Positions 34,201 to 45,700 of a DNA stretch of 64,000 nucleotides are shown here, piece by piece. Both the position numbers and the translations under genes were made by a program. Positions within the stretch are counted from its first letter, which is position 1. Every line of letters starts with the position of its first letter. The stretch is from Punica granatum. Lineage: Eukaryota > Streptophyta > Magnoliopsida > Myrtales > Lythraceae. The notes beneath the pieces were generated by a model. That model saw only the letters and a program-made list of their open reading frames with translations. It searched no databases and was not told the origin of the DNA. The DNA lies in contig NC_045131.1 of assembly GCF_007655135.1 (NCBI RefSeq), forward strand, positions 18,212,001-18,276,000, read 5' to 3'.

Positions 34201-37200
34201 ATGGCGGAAGGAGATCACGTCGATGCTTCCGAAGAAGTCAACCCTTCGGTCCCAACCCTCTCTCAACCACCTCAGATACACGCTCTGCCACCTCTTACTC
34301 CTGCAGGCGTACTCCCGGCGTATTCCGGCGCCCTTCCGACGCATCTCCCGCCCCCGACACCTTCAAGGACACCTCTGCCACCGGCCTCACCAACTTCCGC
34401 CACCACTAATGACCAAGCTCGCATCGCAGCCCTCGAGGGCACGGTCAACCAAATGGCCACTAACATGGCGGAGCTGCTCGCCTTGCTCAGAGGACCAAAC
34501 CGGGCCTCCTCGAGCTCCACACCTCCACCGGGACCGGGGCCAACAATCGATCCAACCCCGTGGGCTCCACCGAACCAAGCCCCGGAGAACGTTGAGGCTC
34601 CCGCACCACCAACACTGCATATGTCCACGGTCCACCCCTTCACCAGTCAACTTCCGCCGCCACCGCCGGCCCCTTCGGTAGTCCCTCCTCCACCGGCTAC
34701 CTTCCTATCCTCGGAGCACGTCCTGTCCGCACCCCCACCCGTTTCCATACCGGCTCCGGCTATGATCTACACAGCGCCTCCGCCGACGATTTTCCCGGTA
34801 ACCACCGCACCTGCTCCAACTCACCCTCAAGCCACGGAGCTCCCCCCCTATCCGATTCTGCAGCCTCACGCCGGTCTCTCCTACCAGGCACCGCCTCCCA
34901 TAAACACCACATTCCACGAACCAGGCACGCCGACTCATGCGGCCCAGTTCGCCTCCCCAACGCATTTCTTCCCCGAGGCCGACGCCGAGCAGGAGAGAAG
35001 GCTCAAAAGGATGGAAGAAACGATACGGGCCATACAAGCAGGTGATGCTCGCCTCGACGCGCATCATGGCGACTGTAACCTATTCCCGGACATGCGGCTA
35101 CCCCCGAAGTTCAAAATCCCGGAATTCAAGACTTACGAGGGCGCGACAGATCCGCGCCACCACCTCCGCCATTACCGAGGAAAGATGTTACAATGTTGGG
35201 AATACGAGGAGTTTGTCATCCACTCCTTCTAAGATAGCCTGTCGGGGTCGGCCCTCGATTGGTTCATGTCGCTGAAGGCCGAGGATATCCCGACGTGGGA
35301 GGATCTCTCCCGGAAATTCATCGACCAATATCGATACTGCGCGGAGACGCCTCCTACTCTTCTAGAGCTGAGCACGAAAGAAATGGCGCGGGGCCAGAAG
35401 TTCGAGGAGTATGCCGCCAAGTGCCGTGCCCAAGCAGCGAAGCACATTCCCCCGATCAGCGAGGCGCAACAGATCCAATTGTTCCACTCCACACCGAGAG
35501 GAGTATACTATTCGCACTTATTGGCACACACTTCGTCGTTCTCCAACCTCATCGAGGCCGGAAAGAAATTGGACTTGGGCATCAAGCTCGGAAGAATGGA
35601 AGACCCCACCAGCAAAGGAGAGGACTCGTCGAAGAAGGTCCCCGCGACATCATCGTCCTCAAGCGGGAGAAGGGGAAAGGAAATTTCGGTGAATACCGTC
35701 AACACCGCGCAACAGGCCCCTCAGCAATATTCGATGAACTATACGGCGGCGCCTCCCGTAACTCCCTCATACGCCCCGCAGGCACCCCAATATCGGCCTC
35801 AAGCCCCTACCCAATCAATCTACTATTCCGCACTGCCGCCTCCATCCCTACCTACGGTGTCATCGCCCGTCGTCCACCATTATGCCCCTGCTCCATCTCA
35901 AGCCCCTCAATACCAGCCTCCGGCTCCTAGGACTTCTCAGCCGACACAACGGGCCCTACCCCCGCAAGGCCAACAGGGTGGTGCAGCGCAACTACGGCCT
36001 CACAAACAGTACCCGGCCCTGCCGGTCCCACTTTCCCACATATACCGGCAGATTCGCGACAAGGTTGGGACAACGGCGCCCAGCCCTAGTTTTGATCCAA
36101 CCATCCAGGATCAGAGCAAGCGATGTGAGTACCACCAAGGGGCACCAGGACACACCGTAGACAATTGCTGGAAACTAAGAGAGAAGGTCCAAGAGATGAT
36201 AGACGCGAAGGAGCTCGTGTTCAACACCGTAAGGTCTCCGAACGTGCAGGCTAATCCCCTCCCAGACCATGGACCGGTTCAGGGGCCCTCCGTCAATATG
36301 ATCACCGTGTGCACGTCGAGCGAGGGCGGAGGCGGGCAAGGTGGGCCTTCCCCTGTTGTGATTGAATACGTACCGGCAGAAGTCGCAATCGGGTTCGCCG
36401 GGGTAGACGCACCCCATGCCCCGTTTGTCATAGACGTTCCCGCCCGGGAGCCATACTCGAACGATAGGGTCCCCTGGACCTATGAGGGAAGTGTCGGGAA
36501 CCTGGAGCAACAATTCGGTGTCATGGGCATAACCCGCTCAGGGCGGCTATATGAGAACCCGGCGGCCACCGATAAAGGGAAGGCGCCCGCTACCGAAGAG
36601 GAGACGAGGCCTAGGACCCTGCCTACTCCATCCAAGAAGATGACAGAAGAGGAGGCCGAAGCCTTCATGAAAGTCATCAAAGCGAGCGAGTATAAGGTGG
36701 TGGAGCAGATGGCCAAATCTCCGGCCCACATCTCGTTGCTCGCCCTCCTACTCAACTCGGAACCTCACAGAGAAGCCCTCATACGGGTCCTGACGGCTGC
36801 GCAAGTCCCCAAAGGGACGCCCCCGGACCGGATAGAGGAAACCATCAACTCCATTTTCTCCAATACCATCTCGTTTTCGGACGATGAGCTCCCCTCCGAA
36901 GGATGCGCGCATTTCCGGGCACTGCACATCGTTTGCAAGTGCAACAACCATATCGTTGGCCGAGTCATGATCGACAACGGCTCCGCGCTCAACGTATGCC
37001 CGGTGACCACTTTGAAGCAGATGAATGTGGATCTCAACCGCATCCGTCCTAGCAAAACGGCGGTCCGAGCCTTTGATGGTTCGAGGAGAGAGGTGAACGG
37101 AGAAATCGACCTCCTCATAGATATCGGCCCATGCTCCTTCAGAGTCACATTACAAGTGTTAGACATCCCAAACGCCTTCAGCTTACTACTTGGGAGGCCT

Positions 37201-37865
37201 TGGATCCATTCGGCCGGCGCCATTCCGTCCTCGCTACATCAGAAGGTAAAATTCATCGTCGAGGAGAAGATCATCACGGTCAAAGGGGAGGAGGATTATG
37301 CAATCTACAAGGAGACGGCGGTTCCTTACATCAGCGTTGGAGACGACGAAAACCTGCCCTTCCACTCCTTCGAGACCATCTCCGTTATTCGGGATTACGG
37401 AGAGGTCGGGCCGTCCCGCACCGACCGCATGATAGGGAAGATCCTTTTGCGCCACAATTACATTCCCGGCACCGGCCTTGGGGCGCGCGGATAAGGAATC
37501 AATCGCCCCATTGAAGTTGAAGTGTACAAGCATAGGAGGGGACTTGGCTTTCGCCCCTCCTGCCATGAAATTATTGAGGCTCGCCGGGGCAACCATCTCC
37601 ATCGCCTCGCCACGCGCTATGGTAGGCTCAACAGGGGCATTCCGGTCCCCCCGCTATCGCATTTCTTCCCCGGGCCTCCACTCATCATCGGGAGCACCTC
37701 TGATGGCCCTTCCTCGGACTTCGGCGACACGATCGATGCCTTGCCAACCGTGTATGCTGTCACCGAGGAGATTCCTTCAGGGGTTCACATCCGCCGGGCG
37801 CAGGAAGACGAGGAGCTTAACAACTGGACCTCAGTCCTGCGCTATTCGGCTGTGATCGCCGATGT
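34201..37865 (+). pseudogene. gag-pro: F gag-protease (exon 1), two stops
   Basis: Starts MAEGDHVDASEE. Residues ~20-250 are Pro-rich and low complexity; then the capsid (SALDWFMSL, TWEDLSRKFIDQYRY, MARGQKFEEYAAKCRAQA). A non-classical zinc motif CEYHQGAPGHTVDNC (about 36124-36168) is typical of Tat gag. The retropepsin shows VMIDNGSALNVCP and LLGRPWIHSAGA. After it comes a Gly-rich G-patch-like segment (YIPGTGLGARG, then GINRPIEVEVYKHRRGLGF). TAA at 35230-35232 and TAA at 37492-37494 (both likely from CAA) interrupt one otherwise continuous frame. The frame continues to the splice donor at 37866. Confidence 0.86.
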
Positions 37866-38079
37866 GTAAGACTTATCTATGTACGAGATGTGTCCCGCGT
37901 GTCGGCGTAGCCGTAGGCCACACGACGGAAGAGGGAACTCTGTTATGGCTTCATGATCCATACTATCAATGAATTCCCTATATGCATTTTTTGAATCCTT
38001 GTCTATTCCACTCTCTCTTCCTTACTCTTTTGTTCATGTCATTCTAAATTTTTCTAAGACGATTCTTTCAATTCTCCAG
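37866..38079 (+). other. Candidate intron between protease and RT of F
   Basis: 214 bp starting GTAAGACTT and ending in a pyrimidine-rich run TTTCAATTCTCCAG. Possible branch points are the TTCTAA words near 38042 and 38053. Unspliced, the protease frame stops at 37867-37869; spliced, GAT-GT joins G-CTC and the frame stays open into RT. Ogre elements are known to have a spliced intron at this place, so both context and sequence agree. Confidence 0.78.
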
Positions 38080-41000
38080 GCTCCACTCGAATCCAAATCT
38101 TCGACGCGTTGATTCGAACCCATCCGAAGAATGTCTCGGAGAGCCCGGACCCATATACTTCGGAGAAGGGCTCGACGAAGACAGTCTAGTGCCTGAGATA
38201 GAAGAGAGTTTGCGCCGCCTAGAGGATCGCCAGCTCACCTCGCTTGAGCCAACAGAAGAGATCAACGTGGGCACTGAAGAGGAGCCCCGCGTCCTTAAAA
38301 TCGGTACAAGCCTTGACCCAACACAACGGGTCCGAATGATCGATTTCCTGACCAGGTACCAAGAAGTCTTTGCCTGGTCCTACGCCGATATGCCGGGGCT
38401 AGACCCGTCAATAGTAAAGCACTTCCTCCCGCTAGACACTGAGAAGTTTCCTCCCAAACGGCAACAATTGCGACGGCAACGGGCGAGCCTCCTTATCCGC
38501 ATCAAGGAGGAGGTTGTCAAGCAGATCAATGCGGGCTTTCTCGAGGTCTGCAACTACTCCGAGTGGGAGGCAAACATTGTGCCGGTGGAGAAGAAAGATG
38601 GAAGGGTTCGAGTCTGCGTCGACTATCGAGACCTCAATAAGGCCAGCCCCAAGGACAATTTTCCCTTGCCCCACATTGACATACTAGTCGATAACACGGC
38701 GCGCCACGCCCAGTTTTCTTTCATGGACGGCTTCTCCGGATACAACCAAATTCGGATGGCCGAGGAAGACAAGATCAAGACAACGTTCACTACCATGTGG
38801 GGAACCTTCTGTTTCGCGTCATGCCTTTCGGCCTCAAGAACGTCGGGGCGACTTATCAGAGGGCTATGGTCACGTTGTTCCACGACATGATGCATAAGGA
38901 AGTCGAGGTCTATGTCGACGATATGATTGCCAAGTCCAAAGAAGGGGAGATCACCTCGTCAATCTGAAGCGTCTCTTCGACCGCCTAAAAGTGTACAAAC
39001 TTCGGCTTAATCCGGCGAAATGCACGTTCGGCGCTCAATCGGGAAAGCTGCTAGGATTCGTGGTCAGCGAGCGCGGCATCGAAGTAGATCCCGATAAAGT
39101 CAAGGCGATCAAGGAGCTTCCTCCGCCGTCTTCGGTCCGCGAAGTACGAGGCTTCCTAGGGCGATTGAATTACATCGCGCGATTCATTGCAAACCTGACG
39201 GACAAATGCCAACCACTCTTTCGCTTGCTCTGCAAGAACGCGGCGATCGAATGGGACGAAGAATGTCAGAAGGCCTTTGACACCATCAAGGCGTATCTGA
39301 TCCAACCGCCGGTATTGGTCCCGCCTGCCCCGGGCCGTCCCCTCGTACTTTACCTAACGGTGCGCCACCAATCTTTAGGATGCATGCTGGAGCAGGAGGA
39401 GGAGTCCACACACGTGGAGCGCGCGATCTGCTATCTGAGTAAAAAAGTTCACCGATGGGGAGTCTAATTATCCGGAAATCGAGAAGATGTGTTGTGCTTT
39501 GGTGTGGGTCATGCAAAGGCTCCGAAAATACACGCTCTATCACACGGTCCGCTTGCTATCAAAGGCAGACCCCCTGACGTATTTACTCGACAGCCCCTCC
39601 TCCACGCGGAACCTCGCCAAATGGCGTTGTCAATTAACAGAATACGATATTGAGTACGTGTCCCGCACTTCGGTCAAGGGGCAAGCGATCGCAGATCATT
39701 TGGCAGAATTCCCAATTGAAGACCACGCACCGATTAATCCCGACTTCCCGAATGAAGGGATTCTCCAAGTAGACGACGAGGGAGAGAAATCGGGGTGGAA
39801 GATGTACTTTGACGGCGCCGTCAATTCCATGGGATCAGGTATCGGCGCAGTACTGATATCCCCGGACGGACACTATTACCCGGTAGCGGCAAAGATCGAC
39901 TTCCCGTGCACCAATAATGTGGCTGAGTACAAGGCATGTATTCTTGGCCTACAAGCGGCGATGGATTTCCGGGTAAAAGAGCTCGAAGTATTCAACGATT
40001 CTATGCTTACTATCTTCCAAACACTAGGGCAATGGAAGACAAAGGACGCAAAACTAGTGCCATATCATGAGTACCTCGAGAAGTTAACCGAGAATTTCGA
40101 GGACATCTCGTTCACCTATACCCCGCGAATGACAATTCAATTCGCGGACGCGCTCGCAACGCTCGCCTCCATGGTGAGCATCACGAAGGAAAACCTTATC
40201 GAGCCCTCGAGATTGAGATAGCCGAAGGACCGGCACACTGCAACTCAATTGAAGCATCCGAGGCAAAGCCGTGGTACGAAGACATCAAGAACCTTCTACG
40301 AACCGGCCAATACCCCCCATTCGCCGATCGCCGCGATCGGAAGACTCTCAGACGCCTCGCGATACATTACTTTTTGAGCAGAGAGATACTCTACCGCCGC
40401 TCCTTCGATTCCACACTCCTCCGGTGCATCGACGAACACGAATCGCGACGTCTCTTGGAGGAAGTGCACGGGGGAAACTGTGGACCTCATATGAACGGTC
40501 TCATGCTTGCTAAGAAGATCATGCGCCTGGGCTATTATTGGTCCACCATGGAGACTGATTCTGTAAAGCATGTCAGACATTACCACCGATGTCAGGTTTA
40601 CGCCGATCAAATCAAAGCGTCGCCCAACGAATTGCGCCCCATGACGGCACCATGGCCTTTTTCAATGTGGGGGATGGACGTGATTGGCCCGATCAACCCC
40701 AAAGCGTCTAACGGACACATGTTCATTTTGGTGGCGATTGACTACTTCACCAAATGAATCGAAGCCGTCGCCCTTGCGTCAGTCACCGCAAAAGCAATGG
40801 CCCGTTTTCTCAGACGCGACGTCATAGCCCGGTATGGGGTCCCTGCGACAATCATCACAGACAACGCCAAGAACCTGAACAACAAGGTCATCGACGAGCT
40901 CTGTGCACAATTCAAGATCCGACACCGCAACTCCACCCCGTACCATCCCCAAATGAACGGTGCGGTGGAAGCGGCGAATAAGAACATCAAAAAGATCATC

Positions 41001-41515
41001 GAAAAAATGACGGTGAACTACAAGGATTGGCACGAGATGCTCCCCTATGCACTCTTGGCATACCGTACATCCATACGGACCTCGACCGGGGCAACCCCGT
41101 ACTCGCTAGTCTATGGCATGGAGGCCGTCCTCCCAATTGAAGTGGAGATCCCTTCCATGAGGATTCTCGCTGAGGCCGAACTTGAAGAGGCAGAATGGGC
41201 GAAGCAGCGATTTGAACAGTTGAATTTCATTGACGAGAAGAGGCTGAAAGCGCTGTGCCACGGACAGTGCTATCAACAAAGAATGGCTCGAGCCTTTAAC
41301 GCAAGAGTCCGCCATCGCGATTTCAACCCCGGCGACCTCGTTTTGAGGAAAGTCCTTCACGTCACGTCGGACTCTTGAGGGAAGTTCTCGTACAATTACA
41401 ACGGCCCCTTCGTCGTCAAAGAGGTTTTCTCCGGGCGGTCATTTTGAGCGACATGGACGGCACTGAAAACGCCTTTCCCGTCAATGTTGACGCCATTAAG
41501 AAGTATTACCCATGA
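38080..41515 (+). pseudogene. F RT, RNase H, archaeal-type RNase H and integrase (exon 2), broken
   Basis: RT shows FAWSYADMPGLDP, VEKKDGRVRVCVDYRDLNKASPKD (split over 20 residues here only by position), FSGYNQIRM, VMPFGLKN and VYVDDMIAKSK. The first RNase H follows, then a second one with MYFDGAVNSMGSGIG, NNVAEYKACI and FNDSML, giving the D, E, D acids of the extra RNase H of Tat elements. Integrase has MWGMDVIGPI, ITDNAKN and NGAVEAANK (DDE), and ends NVDAIKKYYP before TGA 41513-41515. Frameshifts lie near 38815, 38945, 39450 and 40205. TGA at 40755-40757 (TGG likely), TGA at 41376-41378 and a further break near 41446 also disrupt it. Confidence 0.85.
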
Positions 41516-42549
41516 GTACTTGTATATTCTTTATTCTCCGGGCTCCGTGCCCCTTTCGTTGTAAGACATTTCTATTTACGTGGACGAGCTCCAATTCCCA
41601 CAACCTGTCCAATACCAAGATTTCTTGAGAGAAAAAAATAAATTTTCCCGCTAGGTCGAAAACCTCTTCGAGGCGGCCTAGGCAAAAGCTAGGGAACGAG
41701 TGGCGCGACTTAAAATCCCGCAAAGGGGGGTCGTGGGAAAAGGAGAGCACAGATCACTTCCTCGCTAGGTCGAAAACCTCTCTGAGACGGCCTAGGCAAA
41801 AGTTAGAGGACCCGAGGGGTACGATCCCACCCAAACATAGGGAATCGCAGCAAAAGGTGAGCATTCATGTGAGAGAAATTAAATAAAATACCCCGCTAGG
41901 CCTTCATGCATCCCGCAGCCTAGGCAAAAGTTAGGGGACAACGTCGACTCGACCACGAAAGAAAAGCGACACTTTCCCTGTGAAGCTACACCGAGTAGTG
42001 GTTCGGCACTCTCTGACGCAAGCAAACTCTCTTCGACTCTCCAGGCTCGAGACCCGCTTCGAAATGGGGGTCGAACCAACGTATCCTTGACTTGGAGGAT
42101 CCCATAAGATCCCTCCTTTTACCTTCACGCACACATTCCACGGGCTATCTGTTCCAAAAAAAAGAGAGTCATTCTTCGATAGGGACACGACCGCCCTACA
42201 ACGGTCATCGATACCAAATCCCCGACACATCTTTGCATAGATTCTTCTTACATGTACCCCGTCTCGTCGATTAAGCGTAACAGACATCCTTTGTTGGTTT
42301 CCCTGTCTCCGTGCACAGGTGTGATTGTGAATCCCAAGGGGCATCTCCTTCCTGACGAACATGCGATTGGCTTGCGCGACAGATTGGGGATTCGAACCGA
42401 GTGGAAGGCATAACAGAGAGTTCTCTTGGCCCTAACTCAAGGAAAAGACAGATAACAAGCTCGACTTGGAATGGGGCAATCTGCCTCTGCCGACGTCCCC
42501 GACATACCGACTAGCATCCATCCCCACCTCTACCTTCCTTTACACTCTG
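41516..42549 (+). other. F 3' untranslated region with three CTAGG hairpin repeats
   Basis: Three ~50-bp repeats at about 41652-41700, 41762-41812 and 41892-41940 share CGCTAGG...CCTAGGCAAAAG, the CTAGG/CCTAG arms being complementary. The rest has no supported gene. Confidence 0.6.
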
Positions 42550-42781
42550 CGCACTTTACTGTTTTCAGGACTTCGCGTCCCCGGACTTTGCGTCCGGTTA
42601 CTGCTTTCCGGACTACGCGTCCACTTTACTGTTTTCAGGACTTGGCATCCCCGGACTTTGCGTCCGGTTACTGCTTTCCGGACTCTGCGTCCACTTTACT
42701 GTTTTCAGGACTTCGCGTCCCCGGACTTTGCGTCCGGTTACTGCTTTCCGGACTCCGCATCCACTTTACTGCTTTCAGGAC
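42550..42781 (+). repeat. F 70-bp tandem array, left segment
   Basis: About 3.2 units, each with three GGAC-N5-GTCC words. It ends with AGGAC (42777-42781), the target site of solo LTR G; the array resumes at 47988. Confidence 0.9.
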
Positions 42782-45700
42782 TGTCAGCACCCCATTTTGG
42801 CCCACCGGCTCCCCATGCGAGGATCCCCAACCGAGGCCCGGGGCACTATTCATCACCCGGCAATCGGAAGCAAATGGGCAGGCACGAGGTCATGGACAGT
42901 AAGAGAAGAGCACAATCCACTGAGAGAGACGGAAGAGAGCAGTCAGAAGAACAGACGAACGAGGAATCCCGAAGACGGCGGAGCCGGCACTGTGGCACTA
43001 TTCATCACTGAGTCACCGAAGCACCGAAAGGTGCCCAATATGGGGCTCCAAAAATCCCCCTCAGTGCCAAAACGACCAATGACGCGTCCGGACGCATTTC
43101 CGGGACATCCTGCTTGAGCCGGGACACCTCGATCCCCCACGGACGCCTTTTCAGACATAGCTCCCGGGGTTCGCCCCACTGACTAGCAAGCGGCCCCTCA
43201 AAACGGGCCTACAGGCACCCGGGGACCACCAGGGCCGGGGAACAAGCTTCAGACAACCTTCCGGAGCTCGACTCGGTCTCCCAAACTACGTTTCAGTGGT
43301 CACGAACGCCTCCCAGCGAGCCTTCGAGTATTTCCACGGAAAGCAGAGACCACGAGGGTCTCTGAGTACCTCACAATAATCTCCAAGCACCTCAAGGCAT
43401 TCAGGGCACGCCGAGAAAATCCCGGTCAAGGTCCCTAGGTCTCCCCGGGCCAACGGTCCCCGATCGAGGATGACGAGCCAACAATCCCTCACGGGGCAAA
43501 AGGATCGTCAAAATGAATGATAGGATGCACAAAGGTCAATCAGGGTCGAGGGGCACTAAACTCTACTCCGAATGTCCAAACGAGGCAAAAACCGACTCTC
43601 GAGGCGTCGAGTCACCCGAACGTTCGTCCACACGACGCATGGCGATATTAAGCTCGTTCGAATCCTAGTCATTCAAGCATTCCAAATCCATAAATTAATT
43701 GGACATCGGAGATCGGACGCGCGCTCAATTAAGTTTCAAGCCTTTCCCGGCTTTTCTCTCAACCGAATGGGACCCACAGCCTAGCCAAGCCAAGCCATCA
43801 ATCCGCGGCTCAATCCCAAGCCACGGCTCAACCCTCGGCTCGAATGGACAGCCCCAAGCCGTCGGCTCCTCCCCTTCCACCGTCGGCTCCAAAGCCCCCC
43901 TCCACACAATTTGAATTTTGGCTCTTACACCCATCACTTCCTCTTACACACTCACATCCATCACCTCCCATCATCCATCCATCACACCCATCACTCCTCT
44001 TGCTTCCCCTACACTCTAAGTGACTCTTTCCCCACCCTAATCTCCCTCCAAAATTCGGCAGCCCATGGTTAGCCCACTAAACCACACTTAACTTCACTTA
44101 ATCAAGTCATTAGCCTTCCCTTTATAAGCCCTTTCACCATTAGACTTAATCACTTCTTCATTCTCATTCTCTCTCAAGCCAACTTCTCTCTAAAGTCCTC
44201 TCAACTTTCAGCCCACTCCCATAGCTCGTGCCACCCCTTGCCAAGGCCGAAACCGGCCAAAACCGCCGGAAAACCACCCGGTATTCCGGTAACCACCCGA
44301 CCCGACTTAAACCAAAAATCACCAAACTCCCTAGCCTACATATTTTCCACCCCCTAAGTCCATTTCCGGGCTTAGATTCTCCATTTGAGGCCTCCATCAT
44401 CGTGTTCCAGCCGTGAAGAGAGTCGGGTCCCGATAACGTCACCCGCGTGATACCGAGCTTCCCGACGTGCCGTTTCTTCCCACGACTTCGGAGAGTCGTG
44501 CCATCACGTTCAAAGGGTTCCTCATAACCCTCACCCTCTCTCGTGAAGAGGTGGTCACGATCCGAGGGCCGATCAACCGTGCACAACCACCGTTCACTTG
44601 TTTCCCCCATACCGGGTTCCATTCATTTTTACCGAACTTTCTCTCACACTTTCGGGTTCATTTAGGCTTTGGCACGCTCGGGGCTGCCCACGGCCATCTA
44701 GATCCGTCTCTTAGGAGTCCAACGAGCCCGACCCCGCACCGTGCCGTGCCCGGAGCTCGCGTGCCAAGCCGTTCTCCCGAGACTAGCCGCGGCTGTTTTC
44801 TCTCGGATTGCTCACTTCCGTTACTTCAAGCCGAGTCTTGCGACTCCCACGGCCACTTCTCCGACTCCTTCCTCGTGTTCCGAGGCTAGGTAAGACTCCT
44901 CTATGACTTAGAGAAGCTAGGTTCTTCGATATTTGTTTGATATGGGGTGTTAGGGGCTCATTTCGCATGATTTTCCTTAGATCCCGGGTTTGGCCCTTGA
45001 GCAACTTCGTGAACCATCCGACTTCTAAATGAGCTGAAATTTTTACCACAGACTCTTGATGTTATTTTAAGTCCCCACATAAAATTTCAGATTTTTCTGG
45101 GCGCCGGATCTCTGGATAAAAAATGTTTACCCGTTATTTCGGTATTCTCGGCCAGATTTCGATATGTCTCGTGAACCATCCGAGTTCTAAATGAGCTGAA
45201 ATTTTTATCACAGACACTTGATGTTATTTTGAGTCCCCATACAAAATTTCAGATTTTTCTGTGCACTGGATCTCTGGATAAAAAATGCTTACCCGTTATT
45301 TCGGTATTCTCGGCCAGATTTTGATATGTCTCGTGAACCATCCGAGTTCGAAATGAGCTGAAATTTTTACCACAGACACTTGATGTTATTTTAAGTCCCC
45401 ATACAAAATTTCAGATATTTCGGTGTTTCCGGTCTGATTTTGATAGATCTCGCGAACCATCCGACTTCAAAATGAACTGAAATTTTTACCACACATTCCT
45501 GATGTTATTTTAAGGTTCCACACAAAATTTCATATTTTTATGGGCGCTGAAACTCCAAATAAAAATTATTTACCAAACTTTTCGTATATTCGACAAATCA
45601 GATCACACTGTTTTTTTTTTTTGGGTCTAATTTAACCCTCTCCAAACTGAATCTAGATCCAAAATAGACCCCTTGACCCTGATCCAACTCTGTTTTCATG

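Noticed and set aside
34272..34643. Minus-strand Gly-rich ORFs opposite F gag
   Set aside because: Shadow of the Pro-rich gag N-terminus.
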